This document shows positions 16,959 through 25,386 of a stretch of DNA of 64,000 nt, piece after piece. A program made the position numbers and the translations under genes. Each line of letters opens with the position of its first letter. Position 1 is the stretch's first letter. The stretch is from JANXUR01 sp038229415 (GTDB taxonomy: Bacteria > Acidobacteriota > Terriglobia > Terriglobales > Acidobacteriaceae), in contig JBBROM010000016.1 of assembly GCA_038229415.1 (NCBI GenBank), positions 1-64,000 on the forward strand, in the 5' to 3' direction. The notes beneath the pieces are model-generated. The model saw only the letters and a list, made by a program, of their open reading frames with translations, had not been told where the DNA came from and searched no databases.

Positions 16959-18248
16959 TTACTTTTTGGCCAGCGCGCGGGCACCGATGTCGGTGCGGTA
17001 GTGTGCGCCGTCAAATTGGATGCAGTGTGTGGCTGCATAGGCCTGTTCCAGTGCCTTTTCGAGTGTGGCGGCCCGCGCCGTTACGCCTAGCACGCGGCCT
17101 CCAGCGGTAAGAAAGTTGCCGTCCATAAAACTGGTGCCAGCGTGGAAGACTTTCGCCCCTTCCACCTGCGCGGCTTCGGCGAGGCCCGCGATTTTCTTGC
17201 CGTTCTCGTAAGTGCCGGGATAGCCGCCGGACGCCATGACCACGCAGGCCGCCGCATCGTTCGACCAGTGAAACACTCCGTCGCTTACCTTGCCATCGAT
17301 CGCGGCTTCGAAGGCGTCGAGCAGGTCGCTTTCCAGGCGCATGAGGATGGGCTGGGTCTCCGGATCGCCGAAGCGGCAGTTGAACTCGAGTACCATGGGG
17401 CCCTTGGCGGTCATCATCAGGCCGCAATAAAGGATGCCGACGTAGCGATTGCCCTCGGCGGCCATGCCGTCAATCACGGGCTGAATGATGTGGTGGAGCA
17501 GCCAGTCGCGCATGCTGTCGTCGAGCAGTTGCGGCGTGGAGTAGGCGCCCATGCCGCCGGTATTGGGGCCAGTATCGCCATCGCCTGCGCGCTTGTGATC
17601 CTGCGCGGCCACCAGCGGAGCGACACGTTCGCCGTCGCTCAGCACCAGAAACGAGACTTCTTCGCCTTGCAAAAATTCTTCCAGCACCACGCGCGCACCA
17701 GCTTCGCCGAGCATGCGTCCGCTCAGCATTTCCATGGCGGCTTCGGCGGCTTCGTCCTTGGACTTGGCGATGACGACGCCTTTGCCAGCGGCGAGGCCGT
17801 CGGCCTTGACGACGATGGGCGCGTGGAAGTGCTTGAGCGCGGGGCGAACGGCGTCCACGGAGTCGCAGATGGCGTAGTGCGCGGTAGGAATGTGGTGGCG
17901 CTGCATGAACTCTTTGGCAAAGCTCTTGCTGGATTCGAGTTGCGATGCGCCCTGGGTAGGGCCGAAGACGCGCCAGCCGCGGCGCTGGAATTCATCCACT
18001 ACGCCAAGTTGCAGCGGAAGTTCGGGGCCGATGACAGTGAGGTCGGGCTGCACTTTTTCCGCGGCAACCACGAGCGATGCCAAGCTTCTTACATCACAAG
18101 GAATGCAGGTGACGCCGGTTGCGCTGCTTTCGGTGGCGATGCCTCCGTTGCCGGGCGCACAGAATATCTGGGTGACGCGTGGCGATTGCAGCAGCTTCCA
18201 GATCAAGGCGTGTTCGCGCCCGCCGCTGCCGATGACCAGAACTTTCAT
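16959..18248 (-). CDS. purD: Phosphoribosylamine-glycine ligase
   Basis: 429 residues. It makes glycinamide ribonucleotide from phosphoribosylamine, glycine and ATP, the second step of de novo purine synthesis. MKVLVIGSGGREHALIWKL is the N-terminal Rossmann start. The ATP-grasp domain shows VKADGLAAGKGV and GPNTGGMGAY, and EFNCRFGDPETQ carries the metal ligands. Its C-terminus is complete. Same strand as purE. Confidence 0.96.
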   Translation of the reverse strand: MKVLVIGSGGREHALIWKLLQSPRVTQIFCAPGNGGIATESSATGVTCIPCDVRSLASLVVAAEKVQPDLTVIGPELPLQLGVVDEFQRRGWRVFGPTQGASQLESSKSFAKEFMQRHHIPTAHYAICDSVDAVRPALKHFHAPIVVKADGLAAGKGVVIAKSKDEAAEAAMEMLSGRMLGEAGARVVLEEFLQGEEVSFLVLSDGERVAPLVAAQDHKRAGDGDTGPNTGGMGAYSTPQLLDDSMRDWLLHHIIQPVIDGMAAEGNRYVGILYCGLMMTAKGPMVLEFNCRFGDPETQPILMRLESDLLDAFEAAIDGKVSDGVFHWSNDAAACVVMASGGYPGTYENGKKIAGLAEAAQVEGAKVFHAGTSFMDGNFLTAGGRVLGVTARAATLEKALEQAYAATHCIQFDGAHYRTDIGARALAKK

Positions 18249-18284
18249 GATGAGAGTTTACCGCAGGCTGGAGCTACGAACGTG

Positions 18285-18400
18285 ACGTCCTTTGCGGGAC
18301 TCGAATTTCCGCCGAGCCTTCCCGGCACTTACGTGCTGGGCTTCTCGCGTCCCTTGCGGGACTGGTTCGGCGCTTCGCACCGACTGAACGGGTGAGGGCG
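18285..18400. repeat. Dispersed repeat copy between purD and mntR
   Basis: GTCCTTTGCGGGACTCGAAT followed by CCCGGCACTTACGTGCTGGG and another CGTCCCTTGCGGGACT resembles the repeats at 15,405-15,700. The sequence is strongly palindromic and has no gene. Confidence 0.55.
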
Positions 18401-18457
18401 CCCGCTCCCGCACGAGCTTGGCCGCTTTGCGGACGGAGAGATCGCCTGAACACCCGT

Positions 18458-18511
18458 TAACCATGGTTTAGCGGGATGCCTAAACCTGCTTAGCCTAAAC
18501 CCGCCTATAAT
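18458..18511 (+). promoter_or_regulatory. mntR promoter and candidate operators
   Basis: A perfect -10 TATAAT lies at 18506-18511, ten bases before the ATG, so transcription would start next to the start codon. Upstream are two inverted repeats: AACCATGGTT (18459-18468), and GGTTTAG (18465-18471) with CTAAACC (18480-18486). A further TTAGCCTAAAC lies at 18490-18500. These resemble DtxR-type metal-repressor sites, which would fit autoregulation; this is inference. Confidence 0.5.
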
Positions 18512-18520
18512 GAAGCCGTC

Positions 18521-19201
18521 ATGATTACAGGCTCTAAAGAAGACTACTTAAAGGCGGTACTGGAGGCGGAGAGCGAGGGCGAAACCGTCATCTCCGCGAC
18601 GCTGGCGCATTGGCTCAAGGTGTCTCCGCCCGCCGTCACCATGGCTTTGCGGCGTTTGAAAAAAGATGGCCTGGTGCGAGTGGAAACCGACGGCACCGTG
18701 AAATTGACGCCTTCGGGACGGAAGATCGCCAAGAAACTGGTATTGCGGCACCATTTGATCGAGCGCATGTTGAGTGAAGTCTTTGGCATGGAGTGGTGGA
18801 AGGTTCACGACGAGGCCGAGCGGCTTGAGCACGCGGTTTCCCCGGACTTTGAAGCGGCTCTGCTGGCGCGGCTGGGTCGGGGAGTCGCTTGTCCGCATGG
18901 CAACTTGAGCGAGCTGGAGAGTCCGGCCAGTCGCCGCAAGCGTGGCATGGTGCTGCTGGCGCAAGCAGAAAGCGATCGGGAATATGTGGTCAGCAGCATC
19001 TACGAACGCGACCGGCGTCTGCTGGAGTTTCTGCACGAGCGGGGTATCCATCCGGGGGCCAAGGTTCGCCTGCTGACCCGGAATTATGACCAAACTCTGT
19101 CGCTGGAAACCGCTACTGGAGAAGTGGCGCTGGGCTCACCGGCAGCGGAGCGAGTCTGGGTGCGGCTGGCGACCAGCAAGCCCGCGGTTTCCGCGATTTA
19201 A
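18521..19201 (+). CDS. mntR: DtxR/MntR-family metal-dependent transcriptional repressor
   Basis: 226 residues. It has the N-terminal winged helix-turn-helix (SKEDYLKAVLEAE, then LKVSPPAVTMALRRLKKDGL), the metal-site region HHLIERMLSEVFGMEWW and DEAERLEHAVS, which carries the family's Glu/His ligands, and a C-terminal SH3-like FeoA domain (HPGAKVRLLTRNYDQTLSLE). It senses Mn(II) or Fe(II) and is encoded 33 bp upstream of a Mn transporter on the same strand, so a manganese role is likely. Confidence 0.93.
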   Translation: MITGSKEDYLKAVLEAESEGETVISATLAHWLKVSPPAVTMALRRLKKDGLVRVETDGTVKLTPSGRKIAKKLVLRHHLIERMLSEVFGMEWWKVHDEAERLEHAVSPDFEAALLARLGRGVACPHGNLSELESPASRRKRGMVLLAQAESDREYVVSSIYERDRRLLEFLHERGIHPGAKVRLLTRNYDQTLSLETATGEVALGSPAAERVWVRLATSKPAVSAI

Positions 19202-19221
19202 TCATAGTTAACATTTTAGTG

Positions 19222-19227
19222 TATACT
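19222..19227 (+). promoter_or_regulatory. -10 element of mntH
   Basis: TATACT is seven bases upstream of the mntH ATG. The transcript would start at or next to the start codon (leaderless). No ribosome binding site is visible in the 33-bp intergenic space. Confidence 0.45.
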
Positions 19228-19234
19228 TGCGCTA

Positions 19235-20599
19235 ATGTCTGCAAACCCAAAATTAGCGCGGGATGAATTTCCAAAGACCTCCGCCTGGCGGCACGCGGTT
19301 ACAAACCCCAGCCTGCCGGAATCTTTTCGCACGCTCGCGGTGCCGAACCACGCCTCAAAACATTTTTGGGCCAAGCTGGCGGCGTTTGCCGGGCCGGGTT
19401 TTTTGATTGCCGTGGGCTACATTGACCCCGGCAACTGGGCCACCGACCTGGCGGGCGGATCAAAGTATGGCTACACCCTGCTCAGCGTCGTGTTGGCGTC
19501 GAGCCTGATGGCGATTCTGCTGCAGGCGTTGGCGGTGCGGCTGGGCGTGGCTACCGGGCGCGACTTGGCACAGGCCTGCCGCGACCATTATTCGAAGCCG
19601 ACTGCGATGGTGTTGTGGCTGCTGGCCGAGATCGCGATTGTGGCATGCGACTTGGCAGAAGTCATCGGCTCAGCGATTGCGCTGAATCTGCTGTTCCATA
19701 TTCCGCTGTTGTGGGGCGTGATACTGACTGCCGCTGACGTGCTGCTGATTCTGCTGCTGCAACAGCGCGGCTTCCGCTATCTGGAAGCGGTGGTGCTGGC
19801 TCTGGTGGCTACAGTGGGGATCGCATTTGGGGCGGAGGTTCTGTTCTCGCGCCCCGAGTGGGCCAGCGTTCTCGGCGGGCTGGTGCCGAACTCGCAGATT
19901 ATTCGCGATGGCGGCATGCTGTACATCGCCATCGGTATTCTGGGTGCGACGGTAATGCCGCATAGCTTGTATTTGCACTCTTCGATTGTGCAAACCCGCA
20001 ACTTTGAGCGTACGCCCGAAGGCAAGCGCGACGCTATTAAATTTGGCGGTCTGGATTCAGCTATCGCGTTGACAGTGGCGTTTTTCGTGAATGCGGCAAT
20101 TCTAGTAGTGGCGGGCGCAGTGTTCCATCGCACTGGGTACACCGAAGTGGCCGAGATTCAGGACGCCTATAAGCTGCTTTCTCCGCTGATGGGCGTGGGC
20201 ATTGCCAGCGTGGTGTTTGCCATCGCTTTGCTGGCGTCGGGGCTCAGTTCGACGATTACGGGCACACTGGCCGGGCAGATCGTGATGGAAGGCTTCCTGA
20301 ACATCCGCATTCGTCCGTGGCTGCGGCGGCTGCTGACGCGGCTGCTGGCGATTGTTCCGGCGGTAATTGTGACGGCGCTTTATGGCGAACGTGGCACCGC
20401 GAGTTTGCTGGTATTCAGTCAGGTAGTGCTCAGCATGCAGTTGAGCCTGGCCGTGTTTCCGCTGGTGATGTTCACCAGCGAGCGCGCCAAGATGGGCGAG
20501 TTCGTGAATCCAGCATGGCTGAAGTGGCTGGCGTGGGCGACGGCGGTGCTCATCGCGGGACTCAACGGTTGGCTGCTGGTGCAGGTGGCTCGGAGATAA
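19235..20599 (+). CDS. mntH: Nramp-family Mn2+/Fe2+ transporter
   Basis: 454 residues with about 11 predicted membrane spans. The signatures are DPGNWATDLAGGSKYGY in TM1 (metal-binding DPGN) and MPHSLYLHSSIVQTR in TM6 (MPH). This proton-coupled divalent metal importer sits in the inner membrane. Adjacent to mntR, it is probably repressed under metal-replete conditions. Confidence 0.95.
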   Translation: MSANPKLARDEFPKTSAWRHAVTNPSLPESFRTLAVPNHASKHFWAKLAAFAGPGFLIAVGYIDPGNWATDLAGGSKYGYTLLSVVLASSLMAILLQALAVRLGVATGRDLAQACRDHYSKPTAMVLWLLAEIAIVACDLAEVIGSAIALNLLFHIPLLWGVILTAADVLLILLLQQRGFRYLEAVVLALVATVGIAFGAEVLFSRPEWASVLGGLVPNSQIIRDGGMLYIAIGILGATVMPHSLYLHSSIVQTRNFERTPEGKRDAIKFGGLDSAIALTVAFFVNAAILVVAGAVFHRTGYTEVAEIQDAYKLLSPLMGVGIASVVFAIALLASGLSSTITGTLAGQIVMEGFLNIRIRPWLRRLLTRLLAIVPAVIVTALYGERGTASLLVFSQVVLSMQLSLAVFPLVMFTSERAKMGEFVNPAWLKWLAWATAVLIAGLNGWLLVQVARR

Positions 20600-20690
20600 G
20601 CGTTTATTGACCGACTCTCGAAATCGTCAATGTTGCAGCCACAAAATGACTTGCGTAACAAGCTCCGGGTGTGTCGGATTGCGCATCTAA

Positions 20691-20718
20691 TTCAAGATCA
20701 AGCGGTGCGGCATACAAT
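20691..20718 (+). promoter_or_regulatory. Possible promoter of the two-repeat secreted protein
   Basis: TTCAAG (20691-20696), a 16-bp spacer and TACAAT (20713-20718) form a plausible sigma-70-type promoter about 80 bases before the next gene. Confidence 0.4.
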
Positions 20719-20799
20719 ACGAGTGTCCGGCCAAAGTGAGGTTTGGACTCTGGTCGCCGCGCAGCACTGCGCGATGAGCGGGACGCCGGGGAGGCAGAA

Positions 20800-22260
20800 G
20801 TGTTGAACAAGAGCTGCGTTGCGGGAGTTGTGCTTCTTAGTGCTTGCGCTGCGGTTCTGCACGGGCAGGACGCCCCCGCATTGCGCGCACGCCCTCAACT
20901 CGACTCCTCCGCATCGGTTCCGCAGAGTACACCAGCCGTCATCCCCACCATTCCGCTGACCATTGCCAAAGGAACGCCATTGCAAGTGGCGCTCGAACAG
21001 GAGGTGCGACTGCGCAAAGTCGGGCAACCGATTCGCGGACGTCTCACACGGCCTCTCTATAGCTTTGATCAACTACTGGTGCCTGCTGGCACAGAAGTGG
21101 ACGGCAAGGTAACGAAGATCGGCAGCATCAGCGGGAAACAGCGGACGCTGGGCATTCTGAATGCAGACCTGACGCCGGAACGGACAGTAGAAGTCGAATT
21201 CAACGAGCTGGTGCTGGCTGATGGTCGCCGGATTCAGCTGCAAACGACGGTAACGCCGGGCTCAGGCGAAGTGATGCGGTTGGTGAGCGGCGGCGAGCAT
21301 GAAAAAGACTCTGCGAAGAAGAGTACGCAGCAGCAGGCCAAAGACGCCGCTGCCGCGAAGCTCGACGAAGCCAAACAACAGGCGCGCAAAGATTTGAAGG
21401 ATGCGATGGCGCAGATCGAGGCTCCCGGCAAGATGCACCGGTTGAGCCGTTTTGCGATCGGGCAATTGCCAGCGCGGCCGCAGTATTTGGAATCTGGCGC
21501 GCTGTATTTCGCCGAGTTGCAGGTGCCGCTGGAGTTTGGTTCGGAGGCGCTCAGCGAGAAGACGACAGCCTCCATCGGCGCGACGCCGCCTGCGGGAAGT
21601 CTGGCGCAGGCGCTGCTGGTGACGCCGCTTAGTTCTGCCACCAGCAAGAAGGGTGACGCGATTGAAGCGGTGCTGACCCAACCGCTGATGGACGGCGACA
21701 AACTGATTCTGCCGCAGGGCAGCCATGTGCGAGGAACGGTGTCGCAAGTGCTTCCGGCGGCGCGGTTTGCGCACAACGGGCAGTTGCGGATTACCTTCAA
21801 CGAAATTGTGCCGCCGGAAGGCGTGTCGCAGCGGGTGAGTGCAAGCCTCGAAGGTGTGCAGTCGCTGGCATCCGATCGGGTGCAACTCGACTCCGAAGGC
21901 GGCGCGCAGCCGACTACCTCTAATACGCGCTACTTGAGCACGGCGTTTTCCATCGCGTTGGCAGCGGCTTCGCACGGCGAAGAACACGACGGCGGAGCCA
22001 ACGCTGGCACCGCAGGCAATCGCGCAGCAGGCGGCGCTGGCGGTTTCAAGCTGATCGGCATTCTCGTTGGAGTTTTTGTCCACTCGCAGCCGGTAGGCGC
22101 GGTGATGGGTGCGTATGGCGCGGGATCCTCGGTATACAAGCATTTTGTGGCGCGCGGGAAAGACATCGTTTTCGCCAAGAACACGGGTATGGAGATCGGG
22201 TTTGGGGCGCGGAGCCGGGAAGCTGCAGAACCAGCCGCTCCCCCTGCTAAACTGAACTAG
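20800..22260 (+). CDS. Secreted protein with two internal beta-domain repeats
   Basis: About 486 residues from GTG 20800; the open frame begins 19 codons earlier. The signal peptide is roughly residues 1-22 (VAGVVLLSACAAVLHGQ). Two homologous segments occur: IPLTIAKGTPLQVALEQEVR with LLVPAGTEVDGKVTKI, and LAQALLVTPLSSATSKKG with LILPQGSHVRGTVSQVLPAA. A coiled, lysine-rich linker separates them and the C-terminus is Gly/Ala rich. The repeats resemble the beta-domain of TrbI/VirB10-type proteins, but there is no conjugation locus here. Function unknown. Confidence 0.6.
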   Translation: MLNKSCVAGVVLLSACAAVLHGQDAPALRARPQLDSSASVPQSTPAVIPTIPLTIAKGTPLQVALEQEVRLRKVGQPIRGRLTRPLYSFDQLLVPAGTEVDGKVTKIGSISGKQRTLGILNADLTPERTVEVEFNELVLADGRRIQLQTTVTPGSGEVMRLVSGGEHEKDSAKKSTQQQAKDAAAAKLDEAKQQARKDLKDAMAQIEAPGKMHRLSRFAIGQLPARPQYLESGALYFAELQVPLEFGSEALSEKTTASIGATPPAGSLAQALLVTPLSSATSKKGDAIEAVLTQPLMDGDKLILPQGSHVRGTVSQVLPAARFAHNGQLRITFNEIVPPEGVSQRVSASLEGVQSLASDRVQLDSEGGAQPTTSNTRYLSTAFSIALAAASHGEEHDGGANAGTAGNRAAGGAGGFKLIGILVGVFVHSQPVGAVMGAYGAGSSVYKHFVARGKDIVFAKNTGMEIGFGARSREAAEPAAPPAKLN

Positions 22261-22340
22261 TCAACCTCGCGCATTCTCAAAATAAATTTGTGACCGTGCG
22301 GGGAAATCCTTCCCTAGAGTCAACAGACTCGGACGAGGCT

Positions 22341-25139
22341 ATGCCCGCGATGAATCCTTCCCTGAACAGCTTTGGCAGCCGCGCTACTCTCACCGTCAAC
22401 AGCAAAGACTACGAAATATTCCGGCTCGACGCCCTAGACCATCAGGGCATTTCCACCACGCATCTGCCGTTTGCCATGCGCATTCTGCTGGAAAACCTGC
22501 TGCGTACCGAAGATGGCCTTGGCGTGCGTGCGGAGGAGATTCGCACGCTGGCGCAATGGCGCGGCAAAACGGAAAATGAGACCGAGATTGCTTTTTCTCC
22601 GGCGCGGGTGTTGATGCAGGATTTTACCGGCGTGCCCGCCGTGGTGGACCTCGCCGCGATGCGCGACGCCATGCGGCAGTTGGGCGGTGACCCGACGAAG
22701 ATCAATCCGCTGGTGCCCGCCGAGTTGGTGATTGACCACTCGGTGCAGGTGGATGAGTTCGGCCAGAAAGATTCGTTCGATATCAATGCGTTGCTCGAAT
22801 TCCAGCGCAACAAGGAGCGCTACGGATTTCTGCGCTGGGGCCAGACGGCATTCCGCAACATGGCGATTGTGCCGCCCGATACCGGCATTGTGCATCAGGT
22901 GAATCTGGAATATCTGGCGCGGGTGGTGTTTGTGAATGAAGTGGGCAGCGAGAGCAGCGGCATGCGGCAGGCGTATCCCGATACGCTCGTCGGAACCGAC
23001 TCGCACACCACGATGATCAACGGACTAGGCGTGCTGGGCTGGGGCGTGGGCGGCATTGAAGCCGAGGCAGCGCTGCTGGGTCAGCCGGTTTCCATGCTGA
23101 TTCCGCCAGTGGTGGGCGTGAAATTGAGCGGCAAATTGCGCGAAGGCTCCACCGCGACCGATCTCGTCCTCACCGTCACCGAAATGCTGCGCAAGCATGG
23201 CGTCGTGGGCAAGTTTGTGGAGTTCTACGGGCCCGGCCTCAGCGCGCTGACGCTCGCCGACCGCGCGACCATTGCCAACATGGCGCCGGAATACGGCGCT
23301 ACTTGCGGCATCTTTCCCATTGATGGCGAGACGCTGCGCTACCTTCGGCTCACTGGACGCAGCGAAGAGCAGATCGCACTGGTCGAAGCCTATTGCCGCG
23401 CGCAGGGCATGTTCCACAGTGTCACTTCCACGGGCGAAGCGGCGGTGCCGGAGGCGGTTTACTCCGAGAATGTCGCGCTCGATCTCGGAACGGTTGAGCC
23501 GAGCCTTGCCGGGCCGAAGCGTCCGCAGGATCGCGTAATTCTCGGCAACATGGGCACGGCGTTTGCGGGAGCGCTACCGTCGCTGATCAAGCCGAGCAAG
23601 AATCCCGCGGCGGGCAACGGCGACTTGGCCAAGACTCGCACCTCGGAAGAGATGCCCCTACACACGGCCCCCGACGGCGACGATATTCACGTCCATCTGC
23701 GCGAGAGTCTGAAGCACGGCAGCGTGGTAATCGCTGCGATCACCAGTTGCACCAACACGTCAAACCCGAGTGTGCTGGTGGCTGCGGGGCTCGTCGCCAA
23801 GAAGGCGGTGGAGCGCGGGTTGATGACTCCGGCGTGGGTGAAGAGTTCGCTCGCGCCCGGCTCCAAAGTGGTCAAGGACTATCTCGAAAAGGCGGGGCTA
23901 CTCGAATATCTGGAGCATTTGAAGTTCAACATCGTGGGCTACGGATGCACCACGTGCATTGGCAATTCAGGCCCGCTGCCGCAGGAAGTTTCTGACGCGA
24001 TTGAAGAGAACGAGCTGGTGGTGGCGTCGGTGCTCAGCGGCAATCGCAACTTTGAGGGCCGTGTGCATCCTGAAGTGCGGGCGAACTATTTGGCGTCGCC
24101 GCCACTCGTAGTGGCGTTTGCGCTGGCTGGCCGCGTGGATCTCGACTTGACCAAAGATATCCTCGCCACCGACAAAGCGGGCAAGCCCGTGTATCTCGCC
24201 GACCTTTGGCCGACGAATGCGGAAGTCGCACAGGCGGTGGAAGCGGCGGTGGACAAGGAAATGTTTACCGCCAGTTACGCCGACGTTTTCAAAGGCGATG
24301 AGCGCTGGCAGGGACTGCCGGTTCCCGCAGGCGAAACCTACGCGTGGAGCGAGTCGACGTACATCCGCAAAGCACCGTACTTTGACGGCATGACGGCAAC
24401 GCCGGGCGCGGTGCACGATATTCGCAGTGCCCGCGTGCTCGCCGTGCTGGGCGATAGTGTCACCACCGACCACATTTCGCCAGCAGGCAACATCAAGAAG
24501 GATTCGCCGGCAGGCCGCTACCTGATCGAACACGGCGTGGCTCCGGCAGACTTCAACTCCTACGGCTCGCGGCGCGGCAATCATGAGGCGATGGTGCGCG
24601 GCACCTTCGCCAACATCCGCCTACGCAACAAGCTGGTTCCGGGCGTGGAAGGCGGATTCACCCGCCACCTGCCGGGGGGCGACGTCACCAGCATCTTCGA
24701 GGCTTCGGCCAAGTACCTCTCCGAAGGCACGCCGCTGCTGATTCTCGCGGGCAAGGAATACGGTTCAGGCAGTTCGCGCGACTGGGCCGCGAAGGGTCCA
24801 CGCCTGCTCGGTGTGCGCGCCGTGATTGCCGAAAGCTACGAACGCATCCATCGTTCGAACCTGGTGGGCATGGGCATTCTGCCGCTGCAGTTTCTGCCGG
24901 GGCAAAGCGCCGAGTTGCTCGGCCTGTCTGGCGAAGAGGTGTTTGACCTGACTGGAATCGCCGATGTGGTGGAGAAGTTCGCTGCCGGAAGCCAGCTCAC
25001 CATTCGCGCTACAGACACCGACGGCAACGCCCGCGAGTTCGCCGCGCTGGTGCGCATTGACACTCCGCAAGAGGCCCAGTACTACAAGCACGGCGGCATC
25101 CTGCAGTACGTACTCCGCGGACTGGCCGGGGCGCGCTAG
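22341..25139 (+). CDS. acnA: Aconitate hydratase A
   Basis: About 932 residues. The enzyme isomerises citrate to isocitrate in the TCA cycle. The [4Fe-4S] cysteines are visible in SCTNTSNPSV and GYGCTTCIGNSGPLP. The C-terminal swivel domain contains YGSGSSRDWAAKG. The start is uncertain: a GTG at 22290 and ATGs at 22341 and 22350 are all in frame; ATG 22341 directly follows a GAGG. The 3' end is intact. An IRP-like role cannot be excluded. Confidence 0.96.
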   Translation: MPAMNPSLNSFGSRATLTVNSKDYEIFRLDALDHQGISTTHLPFAMRILLENLLRTEDGLGVRAEEIRTLAQWRGKTENETEIAFSPARVLMQDFTGVPAVVDLAAMRDAMRQLGGDPTKINPLVPAELVIDHSVQVDEFGQKDSFDINALLEFQRNKERYGFLRWGQTAFRNMAIVPPDTGIVHQVNLEYLARVVFVNEVGSESSGMRQAYPDTLVGTDSHTTMINGLGVLGWGVGGIEAEAALLGQPVSMLIPPVVGVKLSGKLREGSTATDLVLTVTEMLRKHGVVGKFVEFYGPGLSALTLADRATIANMAPEYGATCGIFPIDGETLRYLRLTGRSEEQIALVEAYCRAQGMFHSVTSTGEAAVPEAVYSENVALDLGTVEPSLAGPKRPQDRVILGNMGTAFAGALPSLIKPSKNPAAGNGDLAKTRTSEEMPLHTAPDGDDIHVHLRESLKHGSVVIAAITSCTNTSNPSVLVAAGLVAKKAVERGLMTPAWVKSSLAPGSKVVKDYLEKAGLLEYLEHLKFNIVGYGCTTCIGNSGPLPQEVSDAIEENELVVASVLSGNRNFEGRVHPEVRANYLASPPLVVAFALAGRVDLDLTKDILATDKAGKPVYLADLWPTNAEVAQAVEAAVDKEMFTASYADVFKGDERWQGLPVPAGETYAWSESTYIRKAPYFDGMTATPGAVHDIRSARVLAVLGDSVTTDHISPAGNIKKDSPAGRYLIEHGVAPADFNSYGSRRGNHEAMVRGTFANIRLRNKLVPGVEGGFTRHLPGGDVTSIFEASAKYLSEGTPLLILAGKEYGSGSSRDWAAKGPRLLGVRAVIAESYERIHRSNLVGMGILPLQFLPGQSAELLGLSGEEVFDLTGIADVVEKFAAGSQLTIRATDTDGNAREFAALVRIDTPQEAQYYKHGGILQYVLRGLAGAR

Positions 25140-25386
25140 AGGCCAAGCGCCCCCTCCCGCACGCAAACTCTCGCCAGTTGTGCTAGCATCCTCTGTTTTC
25201 GATAAGGGCAGCCGCCGAAGCCGCAGCTAAGCTCCGCACGGCTCATTTTGCCCACAACCCGACCTTCTTCCTCGAGGGACCGCCGGAACCCACTGCCGGC
25301 GTTCGGCCGTGGTTCCCCTCCTTCCCCCGTAGTGTGACCGTTCTGGTTGCAAGGGCTCAGTCCCAAAATCAGAGGGAGCAAACACT
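25140..25386 (+). promoter_or_regulatory. Long leader before the EF-G-like gene
   Basis: No gene is recognised in this 247-bp gap. It holds a strong hairpin: GGAACC-CAC (25285-25293) pairing with GTG-GTTCC (25309-25316) around a CCGG-rich loop. AGAGGGAGC lies just before the ATG. A structured 5' leader is possible, but it does not match a riboswitch I know. Confidence 0.3.

Noticed and set aside
25140..25386. Riboswitch before the EF-G-like gene
   Set aside because: A hairpin is visible, but no known aptamer core could be recognised.
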